This document shows positions 47,710 through 57,753 of a stretch of DNA of 64,000 nucleotides, piece by piece; within the stretch, counting starts at the first letter, position 1, and every line of letters begins with the position of its first letter. A program made the position numbers and the translations under genes. This DNA comes from Candidatus Tisiphia endosymbiont of Nemotelus nigrinus (GTDB taxonomy: Bacteria > Pseudomonadota > Alphaproteobacteria > Rickettsiales > Rickettsiaceae), in the NCBI RefSeq assembly GCF_964026475.1, contig NZ_OZ032151.1, positions 310,001 through 374,000 on the forward strand. The letters run 5' to 3'. The notes beneath the pieces are model-generated. The model was given only the letters and a program-made list of their open reading frames with translations, was not told the DNA's origin and made no database searches.

Positions 47710-49973
47710 CTAGTTTCCTTTCGCCCATAAGTCCATATTATATTGTTTACAATACTCAAACATAGATACAGTATTAGGGTGCTTTATCCCAAACTCCTTA
47801 ACCTGCGGTTTACCAAAAAATTTATAACTAAATAAGTTTTTTGCTTTACATGCTGCTTTAGCTCCTTGACTATACAAATCACTAACTTGTGATACATTTT
47901 TACGATTATCTCTATATAAATAATAGTATATGTTATAAGCCTTATTATAGGATTTTATAGCTTCTTTTATATTATCTTGGGCAAATAGAATATCACCTTG
48001 CACTACATAACTAGCAGCTAAGTTGGGGTTTTCCGAATAATCTGCTCCTTTGTGATTCCTATGCTCATTGGCTAGAAATATGGAGATAGCCTGATTAACA
48101 TGTTCTGAGGCTTGGTCTAGCTTACCCAACCCTAACGCACTTTTTGCCATTTGACTATAAATACGACCAAATATTTCGTGATCCTCTTTTTTAGAAGATT
48201 TATACAAATTATATAATTGTTCAAGTTGAACATATGATTCTTGGTATTCGTTAAGATAATTCAATATTTCTGCCTTACGAAGGTAAGGATTTATAAGAAA
48301 TATATCATTGGGACTTCTTCCATTTTTTATGGATATTTCTATATTTTTATTAGTTTGCTCTAATGATTCACTATATTTACCTTGTATAAATAATAAGCTT
48401 GCCCTAGCACTATATATATAAGATATGTCACTTTTGTCCATTAAACCTTCATTAAGCATTTGCTCCATAACTTGAATGTTTTCTTCTGCTGCTTGTCCCC
48501 ATCCTAATATAATATTATATGTTGCTAAACTAAAAAATACAGTCCATTTGAAAGATTCATAACCTTTAACATTATCTAATATTTCCTTCGCTCTTGTATA
48601 ATAATCTATTACTATCCTATTATTAGAACAAATTCTATGATACCAACCTATAAGCTGTATATAACGTGCATATGCATATTTTTCATCATTATTCATCAAC
48701 CATAATTTAAACTTGCCAGTACCATTTTGATCATTTCTATTGAACCAATTAACTAACTTTTCTGCATTAGGATAATCGAAATAATTGATAGATCGTACCA
48801 TTAGTTGCATATTCAGTTGCATAAGTTTATATATATTAACATCATATTTCTTAGCATTTCTACTAAGTATCTCAAAATTTTCATGCATAGTTTTCGCTTT
48901 CCTAAAAAGCTGGGCTTTTATCAAACTATTTGGCACACATCCAACTAATTTAGTAATAATATCCTCTAAATAAGCTTTATTATACTTACCACAATTAATC
49001 TCGGCTATTTTCTCAGCAATAACATCATGCATTTCAAAAACAGGATTAGTATCATTGGGATCAATGTTAGATATTAAGGAAAATTTAGAAAGTTGGTAAA
49101 TATCATCGTTTATGGTACTTTGATCATCAGTAATAAAACTCAATAATTCTTTTGAAAAGCCTTGATTATTTAATAATGCTATTTTATTTAATAATCTTTA
49201 GCATTTGGCTTTAATTGATCGATAGCTAATGTAATATTTGATTTAATTCTATCTGTTGATTGGTAAATTTTCTTCCTATACCCTTCTCTATCTAAACCTT
49301 GCACATTATTTAATAATTGTATACCTTGTACTATCAGGATAGGATAACCAGCAAATTCTTTGCTCAAGAATTCTGCTGATTTTGGGTCGTTATGTTCTAA
49401 AATATTGTTAACAAGAGTAATGACGTCACCTTTTTCAAATGCAGTCATTTTAACTATGTTTGGTAATATTTCACTATCTTGGGAGCAAAATATAACATGT
49501 CCGTTATGTTCCCAATCAACAAATTCTTGAACTTTTTCATTCCTCCCTATCTTTAGATTATCAAATACTATTAACCATTTATCTTGGCTCGATAAATAGT
49601 TCATTACTTCTTTTCGTATTGATTTTATATCTTCTGATACTAGATTAGATTTAGCAGTACTATTGATAGTTTTTGCTAGTTTTAACAATTCTTGATTAAT
49701 ATCTAAATTACAATCAATAAACCAAATAAGTTTATAATTATTTTGATTCTCATAAGAATACATTCTAGCAAGTTGGGTTTTCCCCATTCCACTGGTTCCT
49801 ATGATACTTACTTGTCTATGTTTAATTAAATTATTCTTGAGTAAATTTAGTTGTCTGACATGATTAACAAAATAAGTAACCGGTGGAACAAAATTAGATA
49901 TAGATATTTGTTGTTGAGCAAATGAATTAAAGGGCATTATAAATATCAGTAATAATATTAAGTATTTATTCAT
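47710..49973 (-). pseudogene. Exported STAND (NB-ARC-like) ATPase with TPR repeats, frameshifted
   Basis: The first part (49188-49973) has a signal peptide (MNKYLILLLIFIMPFNSFA-QQ), then FVNHVRQLNLLKNNLIKHRQVSIIGTSGMGKTQLARMYSYENQ (P-loop), KLIWFIDCN, DKWLIVFDNL (Walker B) and FAGYPILIVQGIQLL (GxP-type). The second part (47710-49143, extended upstream in frame) has MHDVIAEKIAEI and then about six TPR-like helical pairs (e.g. AASYVVQGDILFAQDNIKEAIKSYNKAYNIYYYLY). The frames join if one T is restored near 49192 (DYLNKIALLNNQGF); total 2264 nt, one short of a triplet multiple. Intact, about 754 residues. Such proteins are sensor ATPases; a signal peptide on one is unusual. Confidence 0.8.
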
Positions 49974-50214
49974 TTTTTGCTCCTAATGAACGGTTTCAAG
50001 AAAGTGTATTAATTCATATTAATTTTACCTACTAAATAAGATTAACATGACTAAGACATGCTTAGAAATCAAAATTATATTTTCACATCTAAAAGTTATA
50101 ATTTTTAAATTACCATAATTATATAATTTATCGCTAGTAGTTCAAAATAACTCAGTACCTTACGCATAATTTACATGGCAATTTAAAAATTGCAGGATAA
50201 GTACAAGGCACTAT
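49974..50214. other. Intergenic upstream of STAND gene, repeat fragment
   Basis: CTTACGCATAATTTACATGG and CAATTTAAAAATTGCAGGA near 50159-50198 are one half of the TTACGCAT-type palindrome seen at 61192 and 62985. MITE-1 copy 4 follows. No gene. Confidence 0.5.
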
Positions 50215-50373
50215 TAGACACTGTTAACAAAGCTTATTTAGTTGGTGAATAAAGTCTTTTTTTGCTGCAAATTATAAGATTTTTTTGAAATAGGTACACT
50301 ATTCCAGCAAAAATCTTATTAATTTTCGCTAAAAAATCCATTAATTCATCAATCAAATAAGCTTTGTTAACAG
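50215..50373. mobile_element. MITE-1, copy 4 (interrupted at right end by IS110)
   Basis: Begins TAGACACTGTTAACAAAGCT with the inner sequence reversed relative to copy 1; the right TIR is cut after GTTAACAG at 50373 and completed by TGTCTA at 51539-51544. So the second IS110 hit the opposite TIR of the MITE but the same sequence. Confidence 0.9.
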
Positions 50374-50417
50374 CAATTATCTTTTATCTAAATTTTCAAA
50401 AAAATAAAAATATTTAT

Positions 50418-51368
50418 CTAAATAACAAAACAACGTTTTTGTTGAATAAGTTTATGGCATACTTCAAGTAGTTTACGCATGCATGCAACTATAGCAACCT
50501 TTTTAGGTTTAAAATTGTTAACAAGCCTATCATATAAAGCTTTCAAATATTGAAAACCATTTTTGACACCGTTTTTACCAGCCAATACCGCCATATATAA
50601 AGCATATCGTGGTATTTTTCTGCCACCTCTAATAAATCTTCGTCCTTGCTTATTACCACTATCACGGGCATAAGGAGCTATCCCTACAATTGCTGACAAT
50701 TCATTACTACTATAATTTTTATTCCCTAATTCAGGTAAAAAACTAATTAGTTTTTTAGCTACGCATTTACCAATACCAGGCACACTCTCTAATATTTTTA
50801 CCTTCTCTTTCAACTCTTCTGACTCATCTATTACTTCACTTAATTTTTTATCAAGCTCAGCTATTTCATTCTGTAAAAATTTAATGAGCTTTTCTATACT
50901 CTTTTTATCAATACCATCAATACTATGATGTAGCCTCTTCTTTTCATTGCTAAGCATTAATACTAAATCTTCTCGCCTTTGCTGATATCTCTTCAAAGTA
51001 TCGGATTCAACTTGATATAAATAATTAGCTGAAAGCTGCATCTTATCGCCATAATATGCTAATTTAAATGCGTCCTTCTTATCAGTTTTACACAAATTCA
51101 CCGATTTACTAAATGAATTAAAGCTATATGTATTGACTTTATGTACCTGTTGTTTATTATTATACAATTTTTGGCAAATATCCGCTTCATAACCTCCAGT
51201 AGGTTCACATACTATTAGCTTAATTTCTTGTTCTTTTGTTAATTTTATCAGTTCTTCATGCCCTAACTTATCGTTGGAAAAACGATTATATATCGGTTTA
51301 TTGTTAGACTCATATAAACATATATCTAACCATTTTTTACTTACATCTAGACCTATTATTTTACTCAT
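50418..51368 (-). CDS. IS110-family transposase, copy 2
   Basis: 316 residues, identical to the product of 2553-3503: DEDD domain (GLDVSKK, CEPTGG, CKTDKKDAF), coiled coil and C-terminal RDSGNKQGRR serine motif. Identity with the first copy 48 kb away implies very recent spread. Confidence 0.95.
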   Translation of the reverse strand: MSKIIGLDVSKKWLDICLYESNNKPIYNRFSNDKLGHEELIKLTKEQEIKLIVCEPTGGYEADICQKLYNNKQQVHKVNTYSFNSFSKSVNLCKTDKKDAFKLAYYGDKMQLSANYLYQVESDTLKRYQQRREDLVLMLSNEKKRLHHSIDGIDKKSIEKLIKFLQNEIAELDKKLSEVIDESEELKEKVKILESVPGIGKCVAKKLISFLPELGNKNYSSNELSAIVGIAPYARDSGNKQGRRFIRGGRKIPRYALYMAVLAGKNGVKNGFQYLKALYDRLVNNFKPKKVAIVACMRKLLEVCHKLIQQKRCFVI

Positions 51369-51374
51369 GATATA

Positions 51375-51530
51375 ATCTCCTTCATCTTATTGTGCAAGGC
51401 TGCTGTTTCCAGCACCTTCTGCAATTTGTTCAAAGCAAACTTTGTAAGAGGGTACTTATTCTGTTTACGACTATTTCAGTCCAGTGTCTATCAAGTCACC
51501 CTCTTACAATTACTTATATCATAATTTAAA
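51375..51530 (-). ncRNA. Putative IS110 bridge RNA, copy 2
   Basis: Same sequence as 3510-3665, shifted by 47865 bp. The target-loop stem is at 51443-51453 with 51498-51508; the guide-like parts AGTGTCTA (plus strand) at 51483-51490 and CTGTTTAC at 51461-51468. See copy 1 for the pairing argument. Confidence 0.68.
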
Positions 51531-51544
51531 GATATAAGTGTCTA

Positions 51545-51640
51545 GCGAGACCACGTGGTGTAGGAGGGGCAATCCACATTCATTGCTTCGTCACCACACC
51601 AAGGTGACTTCTCGCTAATAGCGCTGTGCTTTTTTCCCTA
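51545..51640. repeat. Degenerate CATTGCGAG-type palindrome
   Basis: GCGAGACCACGTGGTGTAGG, GGCAATCCACATTCATTGCTTCGTC, and a closing ACTTCTCGCTAATAG. Its left end was cut when MITE-1/IS110 inserted, since TCATT is missing before GCGAGACC. Confidence 0.7.
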
Positions 51641-51770
51641 TGATTTTCAAACTCCATGCATGAGAAAATAAGTAAAAATTAGCAATTTTTTTATTGTAAT
51701 TTATTTTTCTATGCTCCATATTGGTAGAGCGGCAAATAATAATTCGAATAAACCTTTTAAAGGTGACTTT

Positions 51771-52294
51771 ATGCAAATTTTATTTTTTCTTATACTAATG
51801 CTTTTTGCTGAAAACTGTTACGCGGATTTCTCTCTTAATTCTTCTATACAATATGAAGTTGACAGTAATACAGGACATAAATACCTTAAAGGGTCTATAC
51901 CTAAGGAGGCTGTAGAACCATACTTAAAGCATTTGAAAACCATTCTCTCACCAGAGGATTACAAAAAATACACGCAAAATCAACAAAAACGTGATGCGGG
52001 AAAATATCATATTACTATAATTAGACCTGATGAGTATAAAACCTTGAATACAGATTTTTCGAATTTTATAGGATATCCTATAAGTATTAGGTGTTTTGGT
52101 ATCGGGAATATTCGAGAAGGAGATAACGAAACATATTTTCTAGTGTGTCAAAGTCAAAATGCTGCTAATTTAAGACAGTATTTTAAGTTACCTACACAGA
52201 CTTGCATGTTACACTAGGATATAAAGAAACAGATATTTTTGATTGTCCAAAAGATAAATCTTCTTTAATTTCTCCTTATTCTCTTTTAGAGTAA
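51771..52294 (+). pseudogene. Secreted 2H phosphoesterase-like protein, frameshifted
   Basis: From ATG 51771 (AAAGGTGA just upstream): signal peptide MQILFFLILMLFAENCYA, then YLKGSIPKEAVEPYLKHLKTIL, motif one GKYHITIIRPDEY (HxT), and SIRCFGIGNIREGDNETYFLVCQSQNAANLRQYFKLPT. The frame ends at TAG 52214-52216, but the next frame continues DLHVTLGYKETDIFDC to TAA 52292-52294, providing motif two (HVT). The two HxT motifs are the catalytic pair of the 2H superfamily (RNA ligase/cyclic phosphodiesterase-type). One missing base near 52203 explains the break (524 nt). Confidence 0.72.
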
Positions 52295-52446
52295 TAGGCG
52301 ACAAGTTGTTGACTGTTTAAAACTCATCAGCCACTTGCTATTTTTAACTTAACAACTAACTAGATTGACTTTAGACGCTTATATCTTAAAAATGTGATAT
52401 AAGTGTCTAGATAACTATACTGCAACTAATTACACGAGTAAGCCTA

Positions 52447-53799
52447 ATGCAAGCTGTTATCCACCTTATATTAACAAATCCACAAATCAAATCTAAATTT
52501 AGAACTGGTTTTTCGTACTTTTCTATATTCATTTTTATGGGCTTTGCTACTTTTGTATCTTCATCGATCAATAAATTCATTAATGACACTATGTCAATTA
52601 GTATAGCCGAACTAGAAACAGTTGAGTCCTTAAAAGAACTATCGGATGAAATATCCCAAATTGTCACGGTCAAAAAAGGTGATACATTAAAGGCAATACT
52701 TTTGCATCAACAAATTCCAAGTAAAGAAATAACCCAAATTGTAAAAATAGCAAGAGACAAAAATATTGAATCTTCTCTGAAGATAGGACAGCAACTAGTT
52801 TTTGATTATGAAATAAAAATTATTGAACAAGATGATGAAGATCTTGCTTCTGAATCACGAACATTGAATAGAATAACTATAGCGTATGATAAAGTCAAAT
52901 CTTTAGAAATTATTAGAGAAGGTGAAGATTTTATTGCAAGAGACGTAACCAAAGTTTTCAATAAGCTATTAACCAAATCGTCGGTAGTTATTAATTCAAA
53001 CTTTATGTCAGCTTTAAAAGCGTTAGGGTTATCGAGTAATAGTATAATTGAAATGATCAACTCGTATAGTTATCAAATTGATTTTCAACGTCAAATTAAA
53101 AATGGTGACACTGTAACTGTTATAAACGAGAAATTTGTTACCAAGGATGGTAAATTTTCCCATCATGGTAAGGTTTTATATGTGTCACTTAATTTATCCG
53201 GCAAAGAATATAATATTTTTCGATATTCTCCAAATAATGCACAAAATAATCATGATTTCTTTTCTGAAGATGGTAAAAGTGTTAAAAGAAGTTTGCTTAG
53301 AACGCCTGTCAAATTAGTTAGAATTTCCTCACATTATGGTAATAGACATCATCCCACTTTAGGTTATACCAAAATGCATAAAGGGGTTGATTTTGCTGCT
53401 CCAACTGGTACGCCGATTTATGCAGCAGGCAATGGGGTGATAACCGAAATAGGATGGAAATCTGGTTACGGGAAATTTATACAGATCAAACATAGCCAAA
53501 ATTTATCAACTGCTTATGCCCATGCTTCTAATTTTGCTAAAAATCTTAAACCAGGCAGTATAGTGAAACAAGGGCAAGTTATTGCGTATGTTGGTAGTAC
53601 TGGTAGGACTACCGGAGCTCACTTACATTATGAAGTTAAAAGAAGTGGTAAGAACGTAAACCCTATGCATGTTAAATCTACTCCTGGCGTAGAACTTGCT
53701 GGCAAGCAATTGGCACAATTTAAACAATTTAAAAGTAAGATAAGATCTTTAAGTAGTGAACTTGATAATAAGTCAGAAATTGCTGAGACTGCCCTGTGA
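52447..53799 (+). CDS. M23-family murein endopeptidase with LysM-like domain
   Basis: 450 residues: an N-terminal membrane anchor (YFSIFIFMGFATFVSSSI), an OapA/LysM-like segment (IVTVKKGDTLKAILLHQQIP...LKIGQQLVFDY), and a C-terminal LytM/M23 domain: RISSHYGNRHHPTLGYTKMHKGVDFAAPTGTPIYAAGNG, YGKFIQIKHSQNLSTAYAHAS, VGSTGRTTGAHLHYEVKRSG. Zinc ligands His and Asp (HKGVD) and H-x-H (HLHYE) are present. The likely role is cleaving peptidoglycan cross-links (MepM-like). Confidence 0.94.
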   Translation: MQAVIHLILTNPQIKSKFRTGFSYFSIFIFMGFATFVSSSINKFINDTMSISIAELETVESLKELSDEISQIVTVKKGDTLKAILLHQQIPSKEITQIVKIARDKNIESSLKIGQQLVFDYEIKIIEQDDEDLASESRTLNRITIAYDKVKSLEIIREGEDFIARDVTKVFNKLLTKSSVVINSNFMSALKALGLSSNSIIEMINSYSYQIDFQRQIKNGDTVTVINEKFVTKDGKFSHHGKVLYVSLNLSGKEYNIFRYSPNNAQNNHDFFSEDGKSVKRSLLRTPVKLVRISSHYGNRHHPTLGYTKMHKGVDFAAPTGTPIYAAGNGVITEIGWKSGYGKFIQIKHSQNLSTAYAHASNFAKNLKPGSIVKQGQVIAYVGSTGRTTGAHLHYEVKRSGKNVNPMHVKSTPGVELAGKQLAQFKQFKSKIRSLSSELDNKSEIAETAL

Positions 53800-53810
53800 A
53801 AGCTTACAGG
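53785..53810 (+). terminator. Hairpin at the M23 gene stop codon
   Basis: GCCCTGT-GAAAGCTT-ACAGGGC straddles the TGA stop. It lacks a strong T-run, and overlaps the end of the composite repeat that follows, so it may be repeat structure more than a true terminator. Confidence 0.35.
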
Positions 53811-54045
53811 GCGACTTAAAAGTCGCAGTTAATGATAGAAAGCGCTAAATTACAGAAACAAATGGTTGTCATCGCGAGCCACGAAGTGGCGTGGCGATCC
53901 AAATAAACAGCGGGCTAGTTTTATTTTTTGTCGCTGCAACTTTTGGATTGCCACGTCGCCGCTTTGCGACTCCTCGTAATGACGTTTATGCATTTTCTAA
54001 AACAAATTTTTCTACCATTAATTGCGACTTTTAAATTGCCTGGAA
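53805..54045. repeat. Composite palindrome (GGGCGACTTAAAAGTCGC type), copy 2
   Basis: The arms CAGGGCGACTTAAAAGTCGC and complement GCGACTTTTAAATTGCCTGG enclose TCATCGCGAGCCACGAAGTG...GCGACTCCTCGTAATGACG. It corresponds to 14261-14494. No gene. Confidence 0.85.
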
Positions 54046-54049
54046 AGCT

Positions 54050-54232
54050 TAGCCCGGATATTGCATGAAGGTATCAATATTTATCTCTGAACCCCTTGTA
54101 ATATAAGGAGTTTGGAAGAATTGCACAAAAATACAAATTGTATATTTAAAATTTTATATATTTTAGCCTGTAACCCTCATGAGAGAAGGGCTAGCACAAT
54201 TGATTCATTTCTATCATGCAATATTCGGGTTA
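54050..54232. mobile_element. MITE-3, copy 2 (183 bp, IS1380-like ends)
   Basis: Ends TAGCCCGGATATTGCATGA and complement TCATGCAATATTCGGGTTA. Inverted relative to the copy at 15681. A 70-codon frame inside (54112-54324) is a translation of the MITE and is not called as a gene. Confidence 0.82.
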
Positions 54233-54370
54233 GAAGTAAAACTTCTTTAAAGCCCAAGGAAAAGTCATATAATATACTTTTCGGCTTTGAAGAATTATTT
54301 TCTAAAAGCAAAAGATATACTTGAATAATTTACAAAATATTACAAACAAAAGGCTTTGGGTATCAACATT

Positions 54371-54838
54371 ATGTTTAAGAAATTAACTAACTCAATTATA
54401 GTAGTTTTATGGATTGGTCTAGCATCAGTATATGCAAAAGATGCTCCAATTGTTAATGCAGATGAAGTAGATATATCAATAGAAATTCCCATGAGTCCTG
54501 TTAAATTTCCTTTATTTAAGGAAGATAAAAAAGATATAGACGCACTTATAAAAAAGCTTGATAGTAAGAGAAAACGAGAAATTGTTTTCTCAATATCTAG
54601 TGACAAATCTCAGTTAAAGAGATGGCAACCCTATTTGACTGAAACTAACCATTCGGATGTTCATACTCCTAGTGTTCCATATACTCCTAGTGTTCCATAT
54701 ATTCCTAAGCTCCCGTGCATTAACCCAATTGATAATTACAACCAGAACAGCATTGTAATTCTTGAAGATAATGAATATTTCTATATAAAAAAACATGCAA
54801 CTGGTTCAGTAAGACGCTATAAGAAACCCTTGCGGTAA
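54371..54838 (+). CDS. Small exported protein (unknown)
   Basis: 155 residues from ATG 54371: signal peptide MFKKLTNSIIVVLWIGLASVYA-KD, an acidic middle (DEVDISIEIPMSPVKFPLFKEDKKDIDALIKKL), a short tandem repeat HTPSVPYTPSVPYIP (period 6) and a basic C-terminus VRRYKKPLR. No family recognised. It sits 20 bp before lspA on the same strand, so it is likely co-transcribed with lspA and the lipoprotein gene; secreted, periplasmic function unknown. Confidence 0.65.
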   Translation: MFKKLTNSIIVVLWIGLASVYAKDAPIVNADEVDISIEIPMSPVKFPLFKEDKKDIDALIKKLDSKRKREIVFSISSDKSQLKRWQPYLTETNHSDVHTPSVPYTPSVPYIPKLPCINPIDNYNQNSIVILEDNEYFYIKKHATGSVRRYKKPLR

Positions 54839-54858
54839 AAAATGGAATAGAAAACTAA

Positions 54859-55464
54859 ATGCGTATACCATTAACATTAAAAAAGATATTATTAATTATT
54901 CGTCAGAATAGTCGTATAGTTATTAAACTGGTGATTATAGATCAATTAGTAAAATGGTGGTTTATAAATCATTTAAGGGGCAAGGTCGGCCTTACGCTAG
55001 AAGTGACAAGCTTTTTAGATATAGTTTATAGCTGGAATCATGGTATTAGTTTTGGACTGCTGAGAAACTATTATCAGTATAGTAACATGTTTTTTACAGT
55101 TGTTGCCTCTGCTCTTATAATATATTTATGGTATCTCTTATTAAAATGTAAGACAATGACAGGCTTTGTCGGTTATAGCTTTGTCATTGGTGGTGCTATC
55201 GGTAATTTGATCGATCGTTTTGTTAATGGGGCGGTATTTGATTTTATTTATTTTCATTATAAAGATTTTGGTTTTCCAGTATTTAATCTAGCAGATAGTT
55301 TCATTTCATTAGGTGCAATATTCTTGTTACATGATTATTATAAAACCAAGAAAATTATTGAACAACAACAAGATATTAAATATAATCACACTATGATACA
55401 AGCTGAAGCAGATAGGATTCGTGAGCTTGATTTTAAGGAAAATATAAATTTAAAAGGAGATTGA
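54859..55464 (+). CDS. lspA: Lipoprotein signal peptidase (SPase II)
   Basis: 201 residues, four TM helices. Family motifs: [11 protein letters not shown] (Asp in helix 1), [44 protein letters not shown] (first catalytic Asp within VFDFI) and [19 protein letters not shown] (second catalytic Asp in LADS). It cleaves the signal peptide of prolipoproteins. A ~35-residue charged C-terminal tail extends past the usual end. It is followed immediately by a lipoprotein gene, a natural substrate. Confidence 0.95.
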   Translation: MRIPLTLKKILLIIRQNSRIVIKLVIIDQLVKWWFINHLRGKVGLTLEVTSFLDIVYSWNHGISFGLLRNYYQYSNMFFTVVASALIIYLWYLLLKCKTMTGFVGYSFVIGGAIGNLIDRFVNGAVFDFIYFHYKDFGFPVFNLADSFISLGAIFLLHDYYKTKKIIEQQQDIKYNHTMIQAEADRIRELDFKENINLKGD

Positions 55465-55716
55465 GTGCGTATAATTTTTTGGTTATTTGCTATTTTAATA
55501 GCATTGTCTGCCTGTAATAAAAAGGTAAAAGAAACAATAGGTATAGTGACGCCTGGTCCTGATGAATACAAGGTAGAACGTAATAAAACTTTAGAAATGC
55601 CACCCCACTATGACTTACCGACTATTGAAAAAAAAGATAAAGAAAGCCCTAAAGCCCACACTCCAAAAACTCTTAATGATGGTGAACAAGCTCTGATAGA
55701 GGAAATAGAGAAGTAA
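55465..55716 (+). CDS. Small lipoprotein, DUF3035-like
   Basis: 83 residues starting with GTG directly after the lspA TGA, with AAAGGAGAT before it. The lipobox is ALSAC (Cys17). The stretch VTPGPDEYKVERNKTLEMPPHYDLP resembles the GPDEFAV..KPLELPPDYxLP core of alphaproteobacterial DUF3035 lipoproteins, linked by inference to outer-membrane assembly complexes. The C-terminal part is short and charged, shorter than typical members. Confidence 0.75.
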   Translation: MRIIFWLFAILIALSACNKKVKETIGIVTPGPDEYKVERNKTLEMPPHYDLPTIEKKDKESPKAHTPKTLNDGEQALIEEIEK

Positions 55717-55782
55717 GACTAAATTATATAATTTTTTTACTTTTTCACTTAGTGGACAAAAATTTTGGTATATACTCAAAGA

Positions 55783-56023
55783 TATAGAGCTAACTTATCA
55801 TAGTAAATTGGCGTCTATTAGCGAGGAGACACTTTAGTGGCAACGAAGCAAAGTATCAACGTCATTGCGAGACGCTACTTCAGTGGGCGACGAAGTAATC
55901 CAAAAGACCAGAAGTGGATTGCTTCGTCGTGCTGACACACTCCTCGCAATGACGTTTGGGGAACTTTGCTTCGTAGCGCTTCATCGCTACATGGACCAAG
56001 TAATACTATTCTGGTTAGCTATA
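55783..56023. repeat. Palindromic repeat (CATTGCGAG type) upstream of nuoD
   Basis: Ends TATAGAGCTAACTTATCATAG and complement CTGGTTAGCTATA; inside GTCATTGCGAGACGCTACTT, GACGAAGTAATCC, GGATTGCTTCGTCGTGC and CTCGCAATGACG. It sits where nuoC would be expected. No gene in 55717-56057. Confidence 0.8.
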
Positions 56024-56057
56024 TAGAGAAATAACAATTGCCGGAGTCTAAAACAAG

Positions 56058-57233
56058 GTGAGTGATAATAATAAAAGTGTTGTGTTAAATTTTGGTCCAC
56101 AACATCCAGCTACCCATGGGGTTTTAAGATTGATCTTAGAAATGGACGGTGAGGTGATAAATAAGGCAGACCCACATATTGGTTTACTGCATCGTGGTAC
56201 TGAAAAATTAATTGAGCATAAAACATATCTGCAAGCTATACCATACTTCGATCGATTAGATTATGTATCGCCAATGTGCCAAGAGCATGCCTTTGCCTTA
56301 GCCGTTGAAGGGTTGCTTGGCTGCCAAGTTCCAAGACGAGCGAAATTTATTCGAGTGCTATTCTCTGAACTTACCCGTATCCTTAATCACATAATGAATA
56401 TAACAACCCAAGCCCTAGATGTTGGAGCTACTACTCCTCTATTATGGTTATTTGAGGAACGTGAAAAAATTATGGAATTTTATGAGCGTGTATCTGGTTC
56501 TAGAGTGCATGCAAATTATTTCAGACCTGGCGGCGTTGCCCAAGATTTACCAGATGGTATATTAGAAGATATCGATATTTTTATTCAACAATTCTCTAAA
56601 AAATTACAAGATGTTGAAACCTTATTAAATGATAATAGGATTTGGAAACAACGTCTAGTAGATATCGGAGTAGTAAGCCAAAAAGAAGCTATGGATTGGG
56701 GATTTTCTGGTCCAATGCTGCGAGGCTCAGGTATTGCCTGGGATCTCAGAAAAACCAATCCTTATGATGTATATGATGAACTAGATTTTGATATACCCAT
56801 TGGCAAAAATGGTGATTGTTATGATCGATATTTGGTTCGTATTGAAGAAATGTACCAATCGCTTAAGATTATACAACAATGTCTTGAAAAAATGCCAAAT
56901 GGTGCTATTAAAACCGATGATCCTAGAATTGCACCACCCTCAAGAGAAAAAATGAAAGAATCAATGGAAGCCATGATTAATCATTTTAAACTTTACACTG
57001 AAGGATATGATGTGCCAAAAGGCGAAATATATAAATTTGTTGAAGCACCAAAAGGCGAGTTTGGTGTGTATTTATACTCTGATGGAACAAACAGACCTTA
57101 TAGATGCCGGATTAAAGCCCCTGGGTTTGCCCATCTCCAAGGTCTAGATTTCATGTCAAAAGGACATTTGATGGCAGATGTGGTAACCATTATTGCCAGT
57201 CTTGATATTGTTTTTGGAGAAATTGACCGATGA
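56058..57233 (+). CDS. nuoD: NADH-quinone oxidoreductase subunit D
   Basis: 391 residues, GTG start (AAGG just upstream). The 49-kDa subunit of complex I that lines the quinone site. Seen: [138 protein letters not shown] and a terminal [16 protein letters not shown]. Complete. nuoABC are not upstream; a repeat block is. Confidence 0.97.
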   Translation: MSDNNKSVVLNFGPQHPATHGVLRLILEMDGEVINKADPHIGLLHRGTEKLIEHKTYLQAIPYFDRLDYVSPMCQEHAFALAVEGLLGCQVPRRAKFIRVLFSELTRILNHIMNITTQALDVGATTPLLWLFEEREKIMEFYERVSGSRVHANYFRPGGVAQDLPDGILEDIDIFIQQFSKKLQDVETLLNDNRIWKQRLVDIGVVSQKEAMDWGFSGPMLRGSGIAWDLRKTNPYDVYDELDFDIPIGKNGDCYDRYLVRIEEMYQSLKIIQQCLEKMPNGAIKTDDPRIAPPSREKMKESMEAMINHFKLYTEGYDVPKGEIYKFVEAPKGEFGVYLYSDGTNRPYRCRIKAPGFAHLQGLDFMSKGHLMADVVTIIASLDIVFGEIDR

Positions 57234-57727
57234 ATGATGAACCACTAAATTTTAGTTTTAATGATGAAAATTTAAAAAAAGCTCAGAATCTTATTAAGAA
57301 ATATCCTGAAAATAAACAAAAAAGTGCGATCCTACCACTGCTTGATCTTGCCCAGAGGCAAATGAATGGTTGGTTACCTAAAGCATCGATAGAATATGTA
57401 GCAAATTTTCTAAATATACCTTTCATCAGAGCATATGAAGTTGCAACATTCTATACCATGTTTAATCTACAACCAGTAGGGAGATATCATATACAAATTT
57501 GTGGTACTACCCCTTGTTGGCTAAGGGGTAGCGATAAAATTGCTACTATCTGTAAGAAGAAACTTGCTATTAATTTTGGTGAGCTAACCAGTGATAAAAA
57601 ATTTAGTCTTACAGAAGTTGAATGTTTAGGAGCTTGTGTTAATGCCCCGGTTATCCAAATCAACGATGATTTTTTTGAGGACTTAGATGAAGAAGGCATG
57701 GCTAAGTTAATTGATAGCCTTACTTAA
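57230..57727 (+). CDS. nuoE: NADH-quinone oxidoreductase subunit E
   Basis: 165 residues, thioredoxin-like 2Fe-2S subunit of the complex I NADH module. [59 protein letters not shown] and [17 protein letters not shown] give the four cluster cysteines. It overlaps nuoD by 4 bp (ATGA), so they are translationally coupled. Normally nuoF or another nuo gene would follow; here the GH84 gene does. Confidence 0.96.
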   Translation: MNDEPLNFSFNDENLKKAQNLIKKYPENKQKSAILPLLDLAQRQMNGWLPKASIEYVANFLNIPFIRAYEVATFYTMFNLQPVGRYHIQICGTTPCWLRGSDKIATICKKKLAINFGELTSDKKFSLTEVECLGACVNAPVIQINDDFFEDLDEEGMAKLIDSLT

Positions 57728-57753
57728 TATTTATTTAATATAAAGGAGTTTAT

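Larger units (their letters stand above)
50374..51538 (-). mobile_element. IS110-family insertion sequence, copy 2 (1165 bp)
   Basis: Same length as copy 1 at 2509-3673, with the same junctions to MITE-1 (tagaca-CT-TATATC and GATAATTG-CT-gttaac on the minus strand). No differences were noticed between the copies. The right-hand flank after TGTCTA differs (GCGAGACC here), which fixes the element end. Confidence 0.92.

Noticed and set aside
54112..54324. ORF of 70 codons sharing HKNTNCIFKILYILAC with a frame at 15562-15792
   Set aside because: The similarity is due to the 183-bp MITE-3 present at both places, not to a gene family.
54650..54700. Tandem TPSVPY repeat as collagen-like or adhesin repeat
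   Set aside because: Only two full units; too short to support a repeat-protein call.
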